From positions 62,001 to 126,000 of the forward strand of contig CAWCUZ010000007.1 in the NCBI GenBank assembly GCA_963798795.1: 64,000 bases of DNA. Reading direction: 5' to 3'. The position numbers and the translations under genes were made by a program. This document shows, piece after piece, positions 55,511 through 64,000 of the stretch. The first letter of the stretch is position 1; the number at the start of each line of letters is the position of its first letter. This DNA comes from CAWCUZ01 sp963798795. GTDB taxonomy: Bacteria; Acidobacteriota; Vicinamibacteria; Vicinamibacterales; SCN-69-37. A model generated the notes under the pieces. That model ran no database searches, was not told where the DNA came from, and saw only the letters and a program-made list of their open reading frames with translations.

Positions 55511-56728
55511 ATGACCTCATCCCCCATTCGCCGTTTTCTCCCGATCGCGTTGGGCGGGGCCGCCTTTGCGTTCGCCCTCGCCGCGGTGCCGGCCGCGCAG
55601 TCGGCGGCTCAGACCCGGGCGCAGGCGCAGACTCGGACCCGGACTCAGGCCCAGACCCAGGCCCAGACCCAGACCCAGACCCAGACCCGGACCCAGACCC
55701 AGACCCAGACCCAGACCCCGCCCGCACAAGGACGGGGCCAGGGCCGCGGGCAAGGCCGCGGCCAGTTCGGCCCGAACTTCGAGCGCGACCTGGAGCGTCA
55801 GGCCGAGACCGACAAGACCTGGCGGCAGGCGAGCGACGGCTTCATGCAGATGGAGAAGACGACCTACAAGAGCCGGGTCGACGGGCTCGACATCCCGGTG
55901 TTCGTCTTCCAGCCGCTGCAGCTTCGCGGACCGCAGGGGCATCCCGCGCTGGTGTGGGTCCACCCCGACATCCGCGGGCACCTGTACGAGTACTACATTC
56001 CCTACGTCCGCGAGGCCGTCAAACGCGGCTACATCGTCGTCGCGCCGGAGTACCGCGGGAGCGTGGGGTACGGCCAGGCGTTTTACGACGCCATCGACTA
56101 CGGCGGGGCGGAGGTGGACGACGTGCTCACGGCCGTGGACTTCATCAAGGCGAAATACCCGCAGGTCGATCCGGCGCGGATCGGCATCATCGGCTGGAGC
56201 CACGGCGGCATGATCACGCTGCTCTCGATCACGCGCGAGCCGGCCATGTTCAAGGCCGCGGTCGCGATGGTGCCGGTGACCAATCTGTTCCAGCGGCTCG
56301 CCTACAAGGGCGTCGAGGCGCAGCACAACCGCATCGACCCGGCCAACCGCTACGGCGGCCTGCCGGGCGACAACTCCCGCATCAACGCCGTCTACAAGGA
56401 ACGGTCGCCGATCTACCAGATTGACAAGCTGCAGATTCCGCTGCTCGTGCACATCACCCGCAACGACGCCGACGTCAATTTCGAAGAGGCGCAGCAGCTC
56501 GTCGACGCACTGCGCGCGCGCAAGCCGGACCTGTCGGAGACCAAGATCTACGACGACCCGCAGGGCGGGCACCTCTTCGACCGCCAGTGCCCGGCCACCG
56601 AGCGCCGGACCAATGTCGACACGCTCGATCTGGCCAGCTACACGCCGACGAACACGCGCGAGCAGCTCGATTCCTGGAACCGGGTCTGGACGTTCCTCGA
56701 CTGGAATCTGGACCCGTCCGCGAAGTAG
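55511..56728 (+). CDS. Exported alpha/beta hydrolase (S9-like) with a QT-rich repeat linker
   Basis: A 405-residue protein: signal peptide (FLPIALGGAAFAFALAAVPA), then a linker of Gln-Thr/Gln-Arg/Gln-Ala dipeptides (about residues 34-69), then GQGRGQGRGQ. A dienelactone-hydrolase/prolyl-oligopeptidase catalytic domain follows. The nucleophile is IIGWSHGGMITLLS, the acid HITRNDADVNF and the histidine DPQGGHLFDR. It lacks the beta-propeller of true S9 peptidases, so substrate choice is open. The linker is encoded by a hexanucleotide repeat (CAGACC-like). Confidence 0.87.
   Translation: MTSSPIRRFLPIALGGAAFAFALAAVPAAQSAAQTRAQAQTRTRTQAQTQAQTQTQTQTRTQTQTQTQTPPAQGRGQGRGQGRGQFGPNFERDLERQAETDKTWRQASDGFMQMEKTTYKSRVDGLDIPVFVFQPLQLRGPQGHPALVWVHPDIRGHLYEYYIPYVREAVKRGYIVVAPEYRGSVGYGQAFYDAIDYGGAEVDDVLTAVDFIKAKYPQVDPARIGIIGWSHGGMITLLSITREPAMFKAAVAMVPVTNLFQRLAYKGVEAQHNRIDPANRYGGLPGDNSRINAVYKERSPIYQIDKLQIPLLVHITRNDADVNFEEAQQLVDALRARKPDLSETKIYDDPQGGHLFDRQCPATERRTNVDTLDLASYTPTNTREQLDSWNRVWTFLDWNLDPSAK
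55610..55718 (+). repeat. Coding hexanucleotide repeat (CAGACC/CAGGCC units)
   Basis: About 17 units of the type CAGACC, with CGGACC and CAGGCC variants, run in one reading frame and give (QT)n with R and A substitutions. The unit is six bases, so length changes by slippage keep the frame. Confidence 0.92.
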
Positions 56729-56737
56729 GCGGATCGG

Positions 56738-56780
56738 GGTCAGACACGGGTCAGACCCCGGATCTGATCCGTGTCTGACC
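56738..56780. terminator. Hairpin between convergent genes (GGTCAGAC family)
   Basis: Arms GGTCAGACACGGGTCAG and CTGATCCGTGTCTGACC (16 of 17 pairs) enclose nine bases. It begins 9 bp after the hydrolase stop, and the convergent epimerase gene ends inside it at 56751. The motif GGTCAGACC is the unit of the large array at 60463-60688. Confidence 0.75.
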
Positions 56781-57740
56781 TCCGGTCCGCCTGAGCGCGT
56801 CTTTCATCGCCTCGCCGATCTCGGGGTGCTGGAAGACGAAGCCGAGCGCCAGCGCGCGGGCGGGGACGACGCGCTGGCCTTTGAGGAGCACGACGTCGGC
56901 CACTTCGCCGGCCGCGAGCTTGAGCGCGAAGCGCGGGACCCGCAGCCAGCTCGGCCGCCAGAGCGCCCGGGCGAGCGCTTTGGAGAATTCGGCGTTCGTG
57001 ACCGGCTGCGGCGAGCACGCGTTGAGGGCGCCGGTGACCGACGGGGTCGCGAGCGCCCACTGCACGATGGCGACCCAGTCGTCGCGGTGAATCCAGGACA
57101 TCATCTGACGGCCCGACCCGAACGGCCCGCCCGCGAACAGCCGGAACGTCGTCGCCAGCCGGGCAACGGCGCCCCCTTCACGCGCGAGCACGACGCCGGT
57201 CCGCAGGATCACGAGGCGGCAGTCGAGCGCGGAGACCGGATGCGCCTCCGCTTCCCAGTCCACGCAGAGCCGCGCCAGGAAGTCGTCGCCCGGCGGGAAC
57301 GACTCGTCGCGCGCTTGGCCATCCGGCGTGCCGTAGTACCCGACCGCGGATTGTTGAATGAACATTCCCGGCCGCGCCGCGGCCGCCCGGACGGCCGCGA
57401 CGAGACTGCGCGTCGGCAGCACGCGGCTGTCGCGCAGAGCGCGCTTGCGCTTCGCGGTCCAGCGGCCCTCGCCGAGATTCTCGCCGGCGAGATTGACGAC
57501 GGCACTCGCGCCGTCGATCGCCCGCAGCCAGGCGTCGCCACCGTCTGCCGAGACGGGCCGCGCGCTGCCGTCCGGCCGCCAGAGCACGTGGCGCACCGAT
57601 CCGGCGCCCGCCTGTCGCGGGCGCATCGCGGCCAGCGCGGCCTGACGCGTCAGCGCCACGACTTCGTGGCCGGTGTGGGAGAGTGCCTCGATCAGTGGAC
57701 GTGCCAGCAGCCCCGTGCCGCCCGCCAGGACGATTCGCAT
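56751..57740 (-). CDS. TIGR01777-family NAD-dependent epimerase/dehydratase (YfcH-like)
   Basis: A 329-residue extended short-chain dehydrogenase-like protein: MRIVLAGGTGLLARPLIEAL, DGASAVVNLAGENLGEGRWT, FIQQSAVGYYGTPDGQARDE, SWIHRDDWVAIVQWALAT and ALNACSPQPVTNAEFSKALA. These are the hallmark blocks of TIGR01777, whose substrate is unknown. The final residues GGQTRIRSGV come from the terminator-like hairpin, so the C-terminus may have been extended or replaced by that element. ATG at 57740 fits the dinucleotide loop exactly. Confidence 0.9.
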   Translation of the reverse strand: MRIVLAGGTGLLARPLIEALSHTGHEVVALTRQAALAAMRPRQAGAGSVRHVLWRPDGSARPVSADGGDAWLRAIDGASAVVNLAGENLGEGRWTAKRKRALRDSRVLPTRSLVAAVRAAAARPGMFIQQSAVGYYGTPDGQARDESFPPGDDFLARLCVDWEAEAHPVSALDCRLVILRTGVVLAREGGAVARLATTFRLFAGGPFGSGRQMMSWIHRDDWVAIVQWALATPSVTGALNACSPQPVTNAEFSKALARALWRPSWLRVPRFALKLAAGEVADVVLLKGQRVVPARALALGFVFQHPEIGEAMKDALRRTGGQTRIRSGV

Positions 57741-57859
57741 GCCGCGTTCCCCTCGCCGCGCGCCGGCTGTGGACGTGTCACGTCCCGCCATCGCCCCGGT
57801 CCGGGCGCAGGCGTGCGGTTCGAGGAACTTAGCATGGACCCGCGGGTCCGGTCGCGTGG

Positions 57860-58621
57860 TTACTTCGTGACGCGCACGTCACCGCTGAACGTATGCAGGC
57901 GCAGCGTTCGGCCGGCGCCGCCCGGCAGGTCGGCCGACAGGCGCCTGCGGCTCGTCGAATGGAGCGTCAGCGGAAGATCCGAGTCCAGCGATCCGCTGAA
58001 CGAATCGAATTCCACCCGGCCGGCGGCGTCGGAGGCCAGGTGGACCCGGAGGTCGCCGCTGAACGTCTCGAGGTCCAGGTCGGGTGACTGCCCGGATGCC
58101 GCAGCGTCGACCTCGATCCCGCCGCTGAAGGTATGGGCCTTGAGCGCGGCCTTCAGATCGGCCACCGTGATGCGTCCAGAGAACGTCCCGAGCGTCTGGC
58201 GCCCGGACACGCCGCGGATATCGACGCGGCTCGAAAACGCATCCACCTCCAGCGTCGCCGCCGCCGGCACCTGGATGTCGAACTCCGTCTCGACGACGTT
58301 GTCCTTGTCCTCGTGCCAGCTGCTGTCACGCTTGTTCGCGTCGATCGTGACGGTGGAGCCCGACGTCGAGATGTCGAGCTTGACATGATCGAGCCGGTCC
58401 CGCTCCGCCCGCCGGACCGCCTTGACGACCACCTCGCGTCCGTTCGTGCCGGTGATCCGCACGTCGCCTGAGAAGTTCTTCAGTTTCAGCGTGCCGTTGT
58501 CCGGAAACGGCACAGTCCGGTCCACGGTTTCGGTTTGCTTTTGCGCGCCGGCCGACAGCGGGCCCGTGGAGAAGACGACGACGGCAGCGGCAGCGGCCAC
58601 GGCAATTCCGGCAAGTCTCAT
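57860..58621 (-). CDS. DUF4097 family exported beta-helix protein
   Basis: The protein is 253 residues, with a signal peptide (LAGIAVAAAAAVVVFSTGPLSAGA). It then has the repeated 'FSGDVRI/FSGRITV' strands of DUF4097: LKLKNFSGDVRITGTNGREV, TLEVDAFSSRVDIRG, TFSGRITVADLKAALKAHTF, LDLETFSGDLRVHL and LRLHTFSGDVRVTK. These form a right-handed beta-solenoid-like sheet. DUF4097 is related to putative auto-adhesins; the biochemical role is unknown. It stands alone between two minus-strand genes. Confidence 0.88.
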   Translation of the reverse strand: MRLAGIAVAAAAAVVVFSTGPLSAGAQKQTETVDRTVPFPDNGTLKLKNFSGDVRITGTNGREVVVKAVRRAERDRLDHVKLDISTSGSTVTIDANKRDSSWHEDKDNVVETEFDIQVPAAATLEVDAFSSRVDIRGVSGRQTLGTFSGRITVADLKAALKAHTFSGGIEVDAAASGQSPDLDLETFSGDLRVHLASDAAGRVEFDSFSGSLDSDLPLTLHSTSRRRLSADLPGGAGRTLRLHTFSGDVRVTK

Positions 58622-58695
58622 CGGCACACCTCGTGGAGATCAGGAGGTGTGACGAAAACCCGCGGCACAAGGTTGCTTCTAGGCCTTCAGTTCTT

Positions 58696-58735
58696 TGCCT
58701 TCTGCCTTCTGCCTTCTACCTTCTGCCTTCTGCCC
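58696..58735. repeat. Heptanucleotide tandem repeat (GCCTTCT)
   Basis: About five to six copies of GCCTTCT, one with A for G, run up to the gamma-glutamyltranspeptidase stop codon. They lie in the gap to the DUF4097 gene. Similar purine/pyrimidine-biased runs are common between genes in related genomes; function unknown. Confidence 0.85.
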
Positions 58736-60450
58736 TAGCTGCCCCCTCTGGCTGCTTTCGCCGTCGGGTCGCGGAAGTCCGCGACGCCGAACGGCGTCCC
58801 CGTGACCGGGTGAATCCAGATTGACTGGGCCGATCCCTGACGGCCCGACATGCGCACGGTGTGGCCCATCGCCTCCAGGGCCTTGAGCGTCTCGTCGGAG
58901 ACGCCATTCGCCTCGATCTGCAGGCGGTCCGGCAGCCACTGGTGGTGCATGCGAGGCGCGTCCACGGCTTCGCGGCCCGTCAGGTTCCAGGCGGTCACGC
59001 CGAGGACCACGTCGAGCACTGTGTTGATGATGGTCCGGCCGCCCGGCGACCCGGTCACGAGTGCCAGCTTGCCGTTGCGCGTGACGATGGTCGGCGACAT
59101 CGAGCTGAGCATCCGCTTGCCGGGCTGGATCAGGTTCGCCTTCGTGCCGATGTTGCCGGTCAGGTCGGTCGTGCCGGGCTTCTTGTTGAAGTCGCCCATC
59201 TCGTTGTTCAGCAGAATCCCCGTGCCGGCGATGACGACGTGCGAGCCGAAGCCGCCCTCGAGCGTGTACGTGTTCGACACGGCCATGCCGTCCTGGTCCA
59301 GAACGGAAAACTGCGTCGTGTCCTCGGGTTCGTCGCCCGGTGCGGCCGAGACGATGTCCTTGCCGAGCTCCACGCTGCTGGAGGCGTGCTTCGGGTCAAC
59401 CGTCTTGACGAGATCGCGCGCGTGCGCCTTCGACGTCAGCATGTCGATTGGCACGTCGACGAAGTCGGTGTCGCCGAGATAGCGCGCCCGGTCGAGGTAG
59501 GCGCGGCGCATCGCCTCGGTGACGAGGTGGATGGCTTCCACGGAACCCCGCGCCTTCTTCTGAATCTCGAGCGCCTCGAGCATGTTCAGCATCTCGACGA
59601 GTGCGACACCGCCCGAGCTGGGCGGCGGCATGGAAATGATCTGGTAGTCGAGAAACGTGCCGGTGACAGGCGCGCGTTCCTTCGCCTGGTACGCGGCGAG
59701 ATCCGCCCTGGTGATGAGGCCGCCATGCGCCGCCATGTCGGCCGCGATGCGATCGGCTATCCAGCCCGTGTAGAACGCGTCAGGGCCGTCGTTCGCAATC
59801 GCCTCGAGCGTCTTGGCCAGGTCCGGCAGTACGAGTCGGTCGCCCTCCGCCCAGGCGCCGCCGCCGGGCTTGCCGTACGCGGACACTGAGGCCGGGAACG
59901 GCTTCATGAGGCCGTTCACCTCGGTGTTCAGCTGACGGGCGAGAGACGCTGACACGGCGAAGCCGTCGCGTGCCAGTGCGACCGCCGGCGCGATGTCGTC
60001 CTTCCACGGCAGCTTGCCGAACTGCTTGTGCGCCAGCGCCATGCCGCGGACCGTGCCGGGCACGCCCGGCGCCAGGTAGCCCGACCGCGTGAGGCTCATG
60101 TCGATGTTGCCGTCGGCGCCCAGGTACATCGTCGGCGTCGACTTGCCCGGCGCCGTCTCGCGGTAGTCGACGGTCGTCGCGCGGCCGTCGGGCCTCCGGA
60201 CGATCATGAAGCCGCCGCCGCCGAGATTGCCGGCGAACGGATAGGTCACGGCCATCGCGAATGCTGTCGTCACTGCGGCATCCACCGCACTGCCGCCCTT
60301 GCCCAGGATGCCGGCCGCCGCATCGGCCGCAATGTCGGACGAGGCCACCACCAGCCCTGTCCGCGACGGCATGCCGACGTCGGTCGGCACCTGCGACGAC
60401 AAGGCGACGGGGACGAAGGCCAGAAGGACGAGCCCGAGCGCGCGCTTCAT
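58735..60450 (-). CDS. ggt: Gamma-glutamyltranspeptidase
   Basis: A 571-residue N-terminal-nucleophile enzyme with a signal peptide (RALGLVLLAFVPVALSSQ). The autocleavage site and nucleophile Thr lie in EDTTQFSVLDQDGMAVSNTY, which would divide it into large and small subunits. The substrate-binding blocks LGGGGFMIVRRPDGRATTVD, MPPPSSGGVALVEMLNML and SSMSPTIVTRNGKLALVTGS are present, including the Ser-Ser/Gly-Gly oxyanion region. It cleaves gamma-glutamyl bonds such as in glutathione in the periplasm. It is divergent from the S9 peptidase, separated by the inverted-repeat array. Confidence 0.95.
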   Translation of the reverse strand: MKRALGLVLLAFVPVALSSQVPTDVGMPSRTGLVVASSDIAADAAAGILGKGGSAVDAAVTTAFAMAVTYPFAGNLGGGGFMIVRRPDGRATTVDYRETAPGKSTPTMYLGADGNIDMSLTRSGYLAPGVPGTVRGMALAHKQFGKLPWKDDIAPAVALARDGFAVSASLARQLNTEVNGLMKPFPASVSAYGKPGGGAWAEGDRLVLPDLAKTLEAIANDGPDAFYTGWIADRIAADMAAHGGLITRADLAAYQAKERAPVTGTFLDYQIISMPPPSSGGVALVEMLNMLEALEIQKKARGSVEAIHLVTEAMRRAYLDRARYLGDTDFVDVPIDMLTSKAHARDLVKTVDPKHASSSVELGKDIVSAAPGDEPEDTTQFSVLDQDGMAVSNTYTLEGGFGSHVVIAGTGILLNNEMGDFNKKPGTTDLTGNIGTKANLIQPGKRMLSSMSPTIVTRNGKLALVTGSPGGRTIINTVLDVVLGVTAWNLTGREAVDAPRMHHQWLPDRLQIEANGVSDETLKALEAMGHTVRMSGRQGSAQSIWIHPVTGTPFGVADFRDPTAKAARGGS

Positions 60451-60462
60451 CGATTACTCCTA

Positions 60463-60688
60463 GGGTCAGACCGGGGTCAAACCCGGGTCAAACCGGGGTC
60501 AGACCCGGGTCAGACCAGGGTCAGACCAGGGGCAGACCGGTCAGAACTCCGACGCGACCTCGCAAACCGGGCGCTGGCGTTTGGCTTGCGGCTCTCTCTG
60601 CAGTCCGACCGCGGTCCAACGGTGGTCTGACCCTGGTCTGACCCGGGTCTGACCCCGGTTTGACCCGGGTTTGACCCCGGTCTGACCC
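60463..60688. repeat. 65-bp perfect inverted repeat made of 11-bp units, in a divergent promoter
   Basis: The left arm (60463-60527) is built of 11-bp units such as GGGTCAGACCG and GGGTCAAACCC. The right arm (60624-60688) is its exact reverse complement over 65 bases, including the order of unit variants (CAGACC versus CAAACC). The 96-bp spacer carries further degenerate units on the left side. It separates ggt (minus) from the S9 peptidase gene (plus). Confidence 0.95.
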
Positions 60689-60762
60689 GCATGCTCCGCA
60701 TGCTACCATCGGCCCACATTTTCGCGCTTGGCGCGGTTTCCCTCGCATTCCGGAGGTCGGTC

Positions 60763-63735
60763 ATGAAGCGACAGCGACGACTCGCGCTTCTCGTCATTGC
60801 GGCCATCGCCACGGCCCTCGCGCCGCTGGCGGCGCAGACCGCGGCCAAACGGCCCCTCGATCTGGACGACATCCTCGCCTACAAGGCAATGGGCCAGACC
60901 GTCCTGTCGCCCAATGGAGCGTGGCTCGCGTACCGCATGTCGCCCATCCAGGGCGATTCCGACGTGATCGTCCGCAGCACCGCTGGCGAGAAGGAGATGA
61001 CGTTCGCCGTGGGCGAGGGCACGGGCGGCACGATGGCCTTTTCAGACGACTCGGCGTGGCTCGCCATCCTCACCTCGCCGACGCGCAAGGAGGCCCAGGC
61101 CGACCGCCGAGCGAGTCGCCCGGTACAGAACAGTGCCCTGATGGTGAACCTCGCGACCGGCGAGAAGACGTCGGTGCCCAAGGTCCGGCGTTTCGCGTTT
61201 GCCGGCGAGCGGGGCGGCTGGATCGCACTCCATCGGTACGGCGCGGACGGGAGCGGCGGTGGCCCGGCGGCGGGTGGACGCGGCGGTGGACGCGGCGGCG
61301 GACGCGGTGGCGGAGCGGCGGCCGATACGCCTCGCGACACCCGGCCGCGCGGCACCGACCTGGTTCTGCGGGAGCTCGCCACCGGCGCCGAACTCAACAT
61401 CGGCAACGTATCGGAGTTCGCGTTCAACAAGAGCGGCAGGTACCTGGCGATGGTCATCGATGCCGCCGATCAGGCCGGCAACGGCATCCAGGTGCGCGAC
61501 ATGACGACGGGCACGGTGACGCCGCTCGAGTCCGACACGACGTTCTACGAGCGGATGTCGTGGACGGACGAGGGCGACGCGCTCGTCGCGCTGAAAGGCC
61601 ACGACGACCCCGCATACCAGGACCGACTCTTCGCCGTCGTCGGCTTCACCGGCTTTGATGCTGGTTCACCGGTCGAGGTGACCTACGACCCCACGCAGGA
61701 CACCACGTTCCCCGAGAGCATGTCGATCAGCGCCAACCGTTCGCCCGAGTGGACGGAGAATCGCGAGGCCATCCTCTTCGGCATCGCGGACATCCGCAAG
61801 GTCGACCGTCCGACGGGCGGGCGCGGCGGCGGAGCGAACGCGGAAGCGGGCCGAGGTCGCGGCGCCGAACCGCCGGCCGACGACACCAACAACGACGAAC
61901 GTCCGAACCTGGTGATCTGGCACTACAAAGATCCGCGGCTGCAGTCGCAGCAGCAGGTCCAGGAGAACCGCGACCGGCAGTCCAACGACCTCTCGCTCTA
62001 TCGCGTGGCCGAGCACACGTTCGTGCGTCTCGCGGACGACGACGTGCGCGACGTGGCGCCGACCGAGAACGGGCGTTGGGCGATTGGCAGCGACGAGAGC
62101 GACTACGAACTCGTGGGCAACCTCGACGGACGGCGCTACCGCGACGTGTACGCAATCGACATGCAGACCGGCGGGCGCAAGCCGATCCACTCGAAGGTCC
62201 GCTGGGGCTACAGCGCCTCGCCCGACGGGTCGAAGTGGCTCTACTACGAGAACACGGCGTTCTTCGTCTACGACATCCCGAGCGGCGCGACGCGCAACAT
62301 CACGGCCGGCGTGCCCGCGTCGTTCGTCGACGTCGAGGACGACCACAACGTCGTCGAGCCGCCGGTCTCGCCGCTCGGCTGGACGTCCGACAGCGCGTCG
62401 GTGCTGCTCTCGGACGACTGGGACGTCTGGCGCGTGCCGGTAGCTCCCGGTGGCAGCGCGGTGAACCTCACCGTGAACGGCCGCAAGGACAGCATCCGTT
62501 ACCGCCGCGTGCGAATCGATCCGGACGAGAAGGGGATCGATCTCGCCAGGCCGCAGTACTTCAGTGCGATGGCCGAGTGGACCAAGAAGGCGGGCTACGG
62601 CCTGCTCACCCCCGGCCAGCCCGGGGTGAAGCTGCTCGCGTGGGACGACGCGTCATTCGGACGCCTGCAGAAGGCGGAGAAAGGCGACGTGTGGATCTAC
62701 AGCCGTGAAACGCCGACCGAGCCGGCCGACGTGTACGCCACGGACGCGATGCTCGAGCACGGACGCCGGCTGACGAACCTCGGGCACGAGTCGGAGCCGT
62801 TCTTCTGGTCGACCGGCGCGAAGCTCATCGACTACAAGAACGCGAAGGGCGAACGCCTGCAGGCGTCGCTGTATCTGCCGGCGAACTACGAGCCCGGCAG
62901 GCAGTATCCGACGATCGTCTACATCTACGAGCGGTTGACGCAGGGGCACAACACGTTCGGGCGGCCGACGGCGAACGGCTTCAGCCGGCAGGCGTACACC
63001 AGCAACGGGTACGCCGTGCTGCAGCCCGACATCAAGTACTACGTGAACGATCCGGGGATGTCGGCGGTGTGGGCACTGGTGCCGGCGGTGCAGGCGGCGG
63101 TGGCGACGGGCGTCGTCGATCCGAAGCGCGTCGCGCTGCACGGCCACTCATGGGGCGGCTACCAGACGGCGTTCACGATCACGCAGACGAACGTCTTCGC
63201 CGCCGCCATCGCGGGCGCGCCGCTCACGGACATGATCAGCATGTACAGCCTCATCTACAAGAACAGCGGCGGCACGAACGGCGCGATCTTTGAGAGCAGC
63301 CAGGGGAGGTTCACGAGCGGCCCGTGGGACAACTGGGCCGCCTACACGCGCAACTCGCCCGTGGCCGCGGCCAAGAACGTCACCACGCCGTTGATGATCC
63401 TGCACAACGACGCGGACGGAGCCGTGGACTTCACCCAGGGCATCGAGTACTTCGACACGCTGCGCCGCATGGGCAAGCCCGTCGTCCTGCTCGAGTACCC
63501 GGGCGAGAACCACGGCCTGGCGCGGCCCGCCAACCAGCAGGATTACACCGAGCGCATGAAGGAGTTCTTCGATCACTACCTGAAGGGCGCGCCGGCCCCG
63601 GACTGGCTCGACAATGGGGTGCCACGGCTCGAGATGCAGAAGCATATCGACGAGCGCCTGAAGGCGCGCGAGGACCGCGAGAAGCAGAAGGACGCGCAGA
63701 GCAAGCCGCAGGGCGGCGGAGGGGGCGGATGGTAG
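60763..63735 (+). CDS. Large exported S9-family (prolyl oligopeptidase-like) peptidase
   Basis: A 990-residue secreted peptidase starting at an ATG 9 bp after CGGAGG. A signal peptide (LALLVIAAIATALAPLAAQ) precedes a beta-propeller region of about 620 residues interrupted by two low-complexity inserts (GGRGGGRGGGRGGG near 170-185; GGRGGGANAEAGRGRG near 370). The catalytic domain has LHGHSWGGYQTAFTI (Ser), LHNDADGAVDFTQG (Asp) and YPGENHGLARPANQ (His). It cuts peptides outside the cytoplasm. The tail is Lys/Gln/Gly-rich. It overlaps the next gene by 7 bp. Confidence 0.93.
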   Translation: MKRQRRLALLVIAAIATALAPLAAQTAAKRPLDLDDILAYKAMGQTVLSPNGAWLAYRMSPIQGDSDVIVRSTAGEKEMTFAVGEGTGGTMAFSDDSAWLAILTSPTRKEAQADRRASRPVQNSALMVNLATGEKTSVPKVRRFAFAGERGGWIALHRYGADGSGGGPAAGGRGGGRGGGRGGGAAADTPRDTRPRGTDLVLRELATGAELNIGNVSEFAFNKSGRYLAMVIDAADQAGNGIQVRDMTTGTVTPLESDTTFYERMSWTDEGDALVALKGHDDPAYQDRLFAVVGFTGFDAGSPVEVTYDPTQDTTFPESMSISANRSPEWTENREAILFGIADIRKVDRPTGGRGGGANAEAGRGRGAEPPADDTNNDERPNLVIWHYKDPRLQSQQQVQENRDRQSNDLSLYRVAEHTFVRLADDDVRDVAPTENGRWAIGSDESDYELVGNLDGRRYRDVYAIDMQTGGRKPIHSKVRWGYSASPDGSKWLYYENTAFFVYDIPSGATRNITAGVPASFVDVEDDHNVVEPPVSPLGWTSDSASVLLSDDWDVWRVPVAPGGSAVNLTVNGRKDSIRYRRVRIDPDEKGIDLARPQYFSAMAEWTKKAGYGLLTPGQPGVKLLAWDDASFGRLQKAEKGDVWIYSRETPTEPADVYATDAMLEHGRRLTNLGHESEPFFWSTGAKLIDYKNAKGERLQASLYLPANYEPGRQYPTIVYIYERLTQGHNTFGRPTANGFSRQAYTSNGYAVLQPDIKYYVNDPGMSAVWALVPAVQAAVATGVVDPKRVALHGHSWGGYQTAFTITQTNVFAAAIAGAPLTDMISMYSLIYKNSGGTNGAIFESSQGRFTSGPWDNWAAYTRNSPVAAAKNVTTPLMILHNDADGAVDFTQGIEYFDTLRRMGKPVVLLEYPGENHGLARPANQQDYTERMKEFFDHYLKGAPAPDWLDNGVPRLEMQKHIDERLKAREDREKQKDAQSKPQGGGGGGW

Positions 63736-64000
63736 GCCGCATCAACACCGGCAAGTTGATTGCCGGCGGAACCGGGGCGGGGATCGTCTACAACGTCCTC
63801 GATTACTTCGTGAACAACTTCCTGCTGGCCACCGACTGGCTCAACGTCGCGCAGGCGCGGGTGGTGAACCTGGAGGAGATGGGCAGCATGTCGGCGCTCG
63901 TCACCTACGTGATCGTCGACTTCATCCTGGCGTTCCTGATCGTCTGGACGTACACGGCGATCCGCCCGCGCCTGGGGCCCGGCAAGGGCACGGCTGCGAT
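63729..64000 (+). CDS. Small membrane protein, 3' end beyond window
   Basis: The ATG at 63729 opens MVGRINTGKLIAGGTGAGIV and continues VLDYFVNNFLLATDWLNVAQ, then ALVTYVIVDFILAFLIVWTY. About 90 codons are visible before the edge. Two membrane segments are seen, with a glycine-rich start (IAGGTGAGIVYNVLDYF) that recurs in uncharacterised four-helix proteins encoded near peptidases. The start lies 7 bp inside the peptidase gene, so translation is coupled. The C-terminus cannot be examined. Confidence 0.7.
   Translation, partial: MVGRINTGKLIAGGTGAGIVYNVLDYFVNNFLLATDWLNVAQARVVNLEEMGSMSALVTYVIVDFILAFLIVWTYTAIRPRLGPGKGTAA

Noticed and set aside
55610..55718. The QT repeat as a non-coding satellite
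   Set aside because: It is in frame between a signal peptide and a complete hydrolase domain.
60463..60688. Regularly spaced short repeats resembling a CRISPR array
   Set aside because: The units are contiguous 11-mers with no unique spacers, are mirrored as an inverted repeat, and no cas gene is nearby.

Overview
The window is uniformly very GC-rich and densely coded on both strands. Its gene content points to an Acidobacteriota-type bacterium, probably close to Vicinamibacteria. The clues are a MacB/FtsX 'acidobacterial duplicated orphan permease', two Ser/Thr kinases fused to TolB-like and TPR regions, several secreted S9-type peptidases, paired DUF1800/DUF1501 genes and many dispersed REP-like palindromes. 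This placement is inference from gene families; no rRNA or tRNA gene was seen.

Layout. 1-4.0 kb: a truncated JmjC/cupin-8 gene with a CelD-like acetyltransferase, a small membrane protein, a quinone oxidoreductase and a cupin. 4.1-9.3 kb: an ABC ATPase/permease pair converging on an OmpR-type regulator and its histidine kinase. 9.4-15.4 kb: a tightly coupled diaminopimelate/lysine operon (asd, lysC, dapB, dapA, dapD, dapE-like). 15.4-18.7 kb: Ada repair regulator, an arginine-deiminase-fold hydrolase and a FAD oxidoreductase. 18.7-24.4 kb: two tandem DUF1800-DUF1501 cassettes, the second DUF1501 broken by six single-base insertions. 24.5-30.4 kb: a VOC protein, a DUF4214/methyltransferase protein, a frameshifted glnS, a DEAD-box helicase and a DinB protein. 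30.4-36.0 kb: kinase-TPR protein and a DPP-IV-like peptidase.

36.1-39.65 kb is a lower-GC accessory island. I read it as a small integron cassette array without an integrase (CALIN). There are four attC-like sites in the same orientation; each lies directly downstream of a minus-strand gene or gene pair. The cassettes are DUF433/DUF5615, a MazF-type toxin with its antitoxin, and two cassettes of unknown function. An IS110-family transposase remnant sits inside one attC, and a decayed ParDE-like pair lies next to the array. All three toxin frames carry a single-base insertion.

39.7-64 kb: PhnB-like protein, PLP decarboxylase, CorA, the orphan permease, DUF4342, Bcp peroxiredoxin, then a FAD oxidase-MocA-XdhC cluster, an aminotransferase with a second kinase-TPR gene, a secreted phosphodiesterase, a repeat-bearing hydrolase, a TIGR01777 epimerase, DUF4097, gamma-glutamyltranspeptidase, a large S9 peptidase and a truncated membrane protein. 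A 65-bp perfect inverted repeat built of 11-bp units sits in the divergent promoter between the last two enzymes.

Reading-frame breaks, mostly +1 insertions, recur in glnS, DUF1501 and all three toxins. Because glnS is normally essential, some of these are probably sequencing errors, and the 'broken' status of the toxins must be read with that in mind.
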